A program made the translations under genes and the position numbers. Shown here in pieces: positions 6,635 through 9,165 of a DNA stretch of 9,165 nucleotides (position 1 is its first letter; every line of letters starts with the position of its first letter). The notes under the pieces were generated by a model. It saw only the letters and a list, made by a program, of their open reading frames with translations, was not told the origin of the DNA and ran no database searches. The DNA is from Candidatus Latescibacterota bacterium. Lineage in GTDB: Bacteria > Latescibacterota > UBA2968. The stretch is from contig JABIFK010000910.1 of NCBI GenBank assembly GCA_018650745.1, positions 1-9,165 on the forward strand. Reading direction: 5' to 3'.

Positions 6635-7501
6635 GAGTGCTTTGAGTAGTTCGGCTGCATGGGTTTTGGGATCATAATCAAGGTCAGACTTTTTCGAAAG
6701 TGTTTCGATAGGCAGATAACCGCGATAACCAGATTCTTTGGCGATTTGCACGACTCTTTTTAAATCCACGTCGACTTTGAAAGCTTGTCCGTCTACTTTT
6801 TCCTTCACCTGCCAATTCACGGCATAGGGCGCTACAGCTGCTAATTCTTCATATGGGTCTGCTTCCAGAAAATAACCTGTGTCTACGATTGTGCCAAACC
6901 ATTCGGAATTGACCCTTTCAATGATCTTGAGCACTTGTGCAGAGGTTTTGAGAAAGTCTCCGTGGTTTTGAATGCCAATGAGAACGCCATACTTTTGGGC
7001 GTGTTCAACGCATATTTGCAAATCTTCCACCATCCAGTCGGCCACTTCGTCCCAGGTGTATCCCTCGGATTCTTTGCCTGCAAAGACGCGCATGACGGGG
7101 GCGCCTAGTTGTGCAGACACCTCTATCCATTCTTTAATATGTTGAACATCTGCCGTACGCTGGTTTTTGTCTGGTGAGGCAAAGTTGTTTCTCACACCTG
7201 TGCCACTAATGCCAATTCCTAAGAGGAACGCGCGACGCTTGAAGTCGTTGATGTATTTGTCTGCTGGAACATTTGGGTAACCCGGAAAGAAATAGCCGGT
7301 TGGATCTATGCCGTCGAAGCCTTGTTCGGCACAGTAGTCGAGCAGCTCGAAGAATGTGAGTTCTTTACCTTTGAGGTCACCGTTGAGCGCGCGATTAAAT
7401 GAATAGGCGTTTAAACTGGTTTTAAATAGCGTGCTACTGGTTTGTTGGGGGGCTTGTGTTTGGGCGAACAAATCGGTTCGGAGTAAATTGGTTTGCATCA
7501 T
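6608..7501 (-). CDS. Sugar phosphate isomerase/epimerase-like TIM-barrel protein (xylose isomerase-like)
   Basis: The 297-residue protein matches the xylose-isomerase-like TIM-barrel family (AP endonuclease 2 superfamily). Barrel-like segments include FKTSLNAYSFNRAL (26-39), the helix-strand unit FDGIDPTGYFFPGYP (62-76), VMRVFAGKESEGYTW (136-150), GVLIGIQNHGDF (172-183), TIVDTGYF (204-211), AVNWQVKEKV (227-236) and GYLPIETL (261-268). Candidate metal or substrate residues are His180 and Asp182 in QNHGD, Asp207, Lys233 and Glu266. The usual Glu before NH is Gln178, as in a QNH-type subgroup. The first about 25 residues are polar and Gln/Thr-rich, not a signal peptide. Two consecutive ATGs (7501, 7498) follow AAGGAG, so either may be used. 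It lies 63 nt after the aldo/keto reductase gene and 77 nt before the sulfatase, probably one operon. An isomerase, epimerase or keto-sugar lyase role is inferred. Confidence 0.9.
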   Translation of the reverse strand: MMQTNLLRTDLFAQTQAPQQTSSTLFKTSLNAYSFNRALNGDLKGKELTFFELLDYCAEQGFDGIDPTGYFFPGYPNVPADKYINDFKRRAFLLGIGISGTGVRNNFASPDKNQRTADVQHIKEWIEVSAQLGAPVMRVFAGKESEGYTWDEVADWMVEDLQICVEHAQKYGVLIGIQNHGDFLKTSAQVLKIIERVNSEWFGTIVDTGYFLEADPYEELAAVAPYAVNWQVKEKVDGQAFKVDVDLKRVVQIAKESGYRGYLPIETLSKKSDLDYDPKTHAAELLKALNAAIQEVA

Positions 7502-7564
7502 GATTCTCCTTTTTCAGGTGCTGTCTGGCAATTAAGGATGGACCCACACTTACCGCGTTGCCCC

Positions 7565-8461
7565 TTAAGATTGAAATCGTTCAGTGAAAGCTTGTTTGGT
7601 TTTTTGTAGAATTTCATCTGGTAATTTCTGACCGTCGGAGATGCGAACATTGGCCGCAATATGATCGGGGTTTGTGGTGCCAACGATGGCCGTGCTGACG
7701 TTGGGATGTGAGAGGGTGAAGCGCAGAGCAAATTCGATGAGGGGCATGTCGCCTGCTAATTCGGCTAGTGGAAACGTTTGCGAACGTTCCCAGGGTCCCC
7801 CCATAAAAGATCCATCGGGTTTTTCTGTGAGTTGCCAAACGGCGTTGGAAATGGGTCGTTTAATGATGGCACCCATTTGGCGATCACGCAAGGTCGGAAA
7901 GAGAATTTCGTCGGCTTCTTGATACAGGATGTTGTAGGTGAACTCTTGGGCGTCGAGTGGCCATTTGGCTGAGGCTTGGGCACCTCTTGGGCCGTCTTGG
8001 GAAATGCCCACAAAGCGGGTCCATCCTTTATGCTTGGCTTCCAGTAGGGCTTCAAAGGCGGCTTCAGAGTTATCCGATTCACCAGGAATGCTGTGGAATT
8101 GCACGATGTCGAGTACATCCATATTGAGTTTTTTTCGGCTGGCATCAATGGTTTTGAGAATACCGTCGGGCGTGTAATCCTTGATGATTTTTCGTTTGCC
8201 GTTTTCCCAAATCTCGTAGTCGCCACATTTGGTTGCGAGTATGAATTCGTCTTTGCGATGCGAAATGAACTTTCCTATATGGGTTTCGCTTTTGCCGTAC
8301 ATCGCTGCTGTGTCAATGAAATTGATGCCCAAATCAAGCGCTTGGTTTAAAACCGCTTCAACTTGCTTTTTTGGTACTGCTTGGTCTTCGCCAATCTGTG
8401 CGGCTCCTAGACCAATTTCTGAGACCATGAGGCCTGTGTTACCGAGGGGGCGTTGCTGCAT
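7565..8461 (-). CDS. Aldo/keto reductase
   Basis: The 298-residue protein has the full aldo/keto reductase plan. The N-terminal LGNTGLMVSEIGLGA (6-20) is typical of bacterial members. The catalytic tetrad is visible: Asp50 and Tyr55 in NFIDTAAMYGKSE, Lys78 in LATKCG and His123 in VQFHS. The late strand AIVGTTNPDHIAANV matches the NADP(H)-binding end of the barrel. Length is normal and no signal peptide is present. The start ATG has AAGGAAA about 5 nt upstream. It is the first gene after the terminator at 8629-8670 and a candidate LacI-type operator, so it probably opens the transcription unit that continues into the TIM-barrel and sulfatase genes. It would reduce a carbonyl on a sugar or aldehyde intermediate with NADPH, or run in reverse; the substrate is unknown. 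Confidence 0.95.
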   Translation of the reverse strand: MQQRPLGNTGLMVSEIGLGAAQIGEDQAVPKKQVEAVLNQALDLGINFIDTAAMYGKSETHIGKFISHRKDEFILATKCGDYEIWENGKRKIIKDYTPDGILKTIDASRKKLNMDVLDIVQFHSIPGESDNSEAAFEALLEAKHKGWTRFVGISQDGPRGAQASAKWPLDAQEFTYNILYQEADEILFPTLRDRQMGAIIKRPISNAVWQLTEKPDGSFMGGPWERSQTFPLAELAGDMPLIEFALRFTLSHPNVSTAIVGTTNPDHIAANVRISDGQKLPDEILQKTKQAFTERFQS

Positions 8462-8484
8462 GATTGTTTCCTTGTGTGGGTTGT

Positions 8485-8498
8485 TTGAACCGGTTGCA
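8485..8498. promoter_or_regulatory. Candidate LacI/GalR-family operator upstream of the aldo/keto reductase
   Basis: TTGAACCGGTTGCA has a perfect AACCGGTT core centred on CG. It agrees with the general LacI-family operator pattern TGnAAnCGnTTnCA at 9 of 10 defined positions; the second position is T instead of G. It lies 24-37 nt before the ATG at 8461, where a bound repressor could block transcription. No LacI-family gene is in the window, so the assignment rests on pattern alone. Confidence 0.4.
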
Positions 8499-8628
8499 AA
8501 TGGCTATTAATGAGTTACTTGCTGAAGTCTAAATCTGTATGTAGTGACTAAGAATGTTTAATAATGCGAATAGATCAAGGAGAAAATTGAGGCATGAGAT
8601 AAGGGATCCTTTACGGTTTTCTGGGCAC

Positions 8629-8670
8629 AAAAAAAGAGGTCGTGACTTGCTTGTCACGCCCTCCTTTTTT
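8629..8670 (-). terminator. Intrinsic hairpin terminator after the SulP gene
   Basis: CGTGAC (8641-8646) pairs with GTCACG (8653-8658) around a TTGCTT loop. After one T/C mismatch, GAGG (8636-8639) pairs with CCTC (8660-8663), flanked by A- and T-tracts (8629-8635 and 8665-8670). Read on the minus strand it ends in a run of seven Ts, right for ending the SulP transcript 24 nt after its stop. The T-tract on the plus side makes it formally bidirectional. Confidence 0.88.
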
Positions 8671-8693
8671 CATCCATACCGTTGATGGATCTA

Positions 8694-9165
8694 TTAATCT
8701 GTAAACCTATGCAACGGGTCGTCGGTGTTGATTTCGAGAATGGCTTCGGCTTTGTTGAGTACTTTATGGCAATCTTGGGATAGATGTCTGAGCGTAACCG
8801 TTTTGCCGAGATCTCGATATTTTTCGCAGGTGGTGTTGATGGCTTCTAGAGCCGAATGGTCGAAAACCTGACAGTTTTTAAATTCGAAGACCACTTGATC
8901 TGTATCATCGGCGGGGTTGAATATTTCTTTAAAAGACGTGACGGCACCAAAAAATAACGATCCGTTGAGTTCGTAAATGGTGACACCGTCTTCTTTACGC
9001 ACATCTGCGTCGATGCGTTGTGATTTCTTCCATGCAAAGACCATAGATGAAATGACGACCCCTGCAGCCACGGCGATGGCCAAGTCAAAGATGACGGTGA
9101 TGGTGGATACCGAAACAATAACAAAGAAATCACTTTTGGGAATTTTGTTCCACAGGCGTAAGCTG
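8694..9165 (-). CDS. SulP-family anion (sulfate) permease, C-terminal part with STAS domain (5' end cut by window)
   Basis: The frame is open to the right edge and continues upstream of an internal TTG at 9083, so the true start is outside the window; 156 codons plus a stop are visible. The first residues, RLWNKIPKSDFFVIVSVST, and the hydrophobic ITVIFDLAIAVAAGVVISS and following segment match the last membrane segments of SulP transporters. After a short linker a cytosolic STAS domain follows: YELNGSLFFGAV, then VVFEFKNCQVFDHSALEAI with the conserved D-x-S at the helix start, GKTVTLRHLS and DPLHRF at the end. SulP proteins move sulfate, bicarbonate or other anions across the inner membrane. 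The terminator just downstream separates it from the sulfatase-containing operon, though handling of sulfate may link them. The exact anion cannot be read. Confidence 0.9.
   Translation of the reverse strand, partial: SLRLWNKIPKSDFFVIVSVSTITVIFDLAIAVAAGVVISSMVFAWKKSQRIDADVRKEDGVTIYELNGSLFFGAVTSFKEIFNPADDTDQVVFEFKNCQVFDHSALEAINTTCEKYRDLGKTVTLRHLSQDCHKVLNKAEAILEINTDDPLHRFTD

Noticed and set aside
8694..9083. A short standalone STAS protein starting at TTG 9083
   Set aside because: The frame stays open upstream to the window edge with SulP membrane-segment sequence, so it is the end of a larger permease.
1..9165. CRISPR arrays, tRNA or rRNA genes, insertion sequences, phage or toxin-antitoxin genes
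   Set aside because: No repeat-spacer pattern, transposase or recombinase motif, terminal inverted repeats or tRNA-like cloverleaf was seen; the content is ordinary chromosomal metabolic genes.

Overview
The window reads as a bacterial chromosomal segment of roughly 50% GC in which every supported gene lies on the minus strand, so transcription runs from right to left. The gene families are a cytosolic-type sulfatase, a Gfo/Idh/MocA dehydrogenase, a xylose-isomerase-like TIM barrel, a DUF5069-like protein, an atypical NRAMP-fold transporter and a PhyH dioxygenase domain. This mix resembles genomes of Poribacteria, Latescibacteria or PVC/FCB-type environmental bacteria that degrade sulfated and uronic-acid-rich glycans. 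The taxonomic call is an inference from gene content; no rRNA or other marker gene is present.

Layout in transcription order: (1) the C-terminal end of a SulP sulfate-permease-type transporter with its STAS domain (8694-9165, cut by the right edge), closed by a strong hairpin terminator at 8629-8670. (2) A 232-bp intergenic region with a candidate LacI-type operator at 8485-8498, 24 nt before the next start codon. (3) An aldo/keto reductase (7565-8461), a TIM-barrel sugar isomerase/epimerase-like protein (6608-7501), a formylglycine-type sulfatase (5100-6530) and a small DUF5069-like protein (start revised to 5017, end 4568). (4) An NRAMP-fold membrane transporter (3063-4460) lacking the canonical metal-binding motifs. 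(5) After a 210-bp gap, a Gfo/Idh/MocA oxidoreductase (1761-2852) and, 36 nt further on, a large gene (<1-1724) running off the left edge.

The last gene is the most striking. One uninterrupted frame of at least 574 codons joins an alginate-lyase-family (alpha/alpha-barrel) domain with intact catalytic-looking residues to a phytanoyl-CoA-dioxygenase-like (Fe(II)/2-oxoglutarate) domain, whose HxD motif is visible just before the window ends.

A plausible joint role is intracellular catabolism of a sulfated, uronate-containing oligosaccharide: desulfation, lyase cleavage, oxidative modification by the dioxygenase, then redox and isomerisation of the released sugars by the Gfo/Idh/MocA, aldo/keto reductase and TIM-barrel proteins. 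None of these soluble enzymes shows an obvious signal peptide. The pathway assignment is inference; the family assignments rest on motifs read in the sequence.
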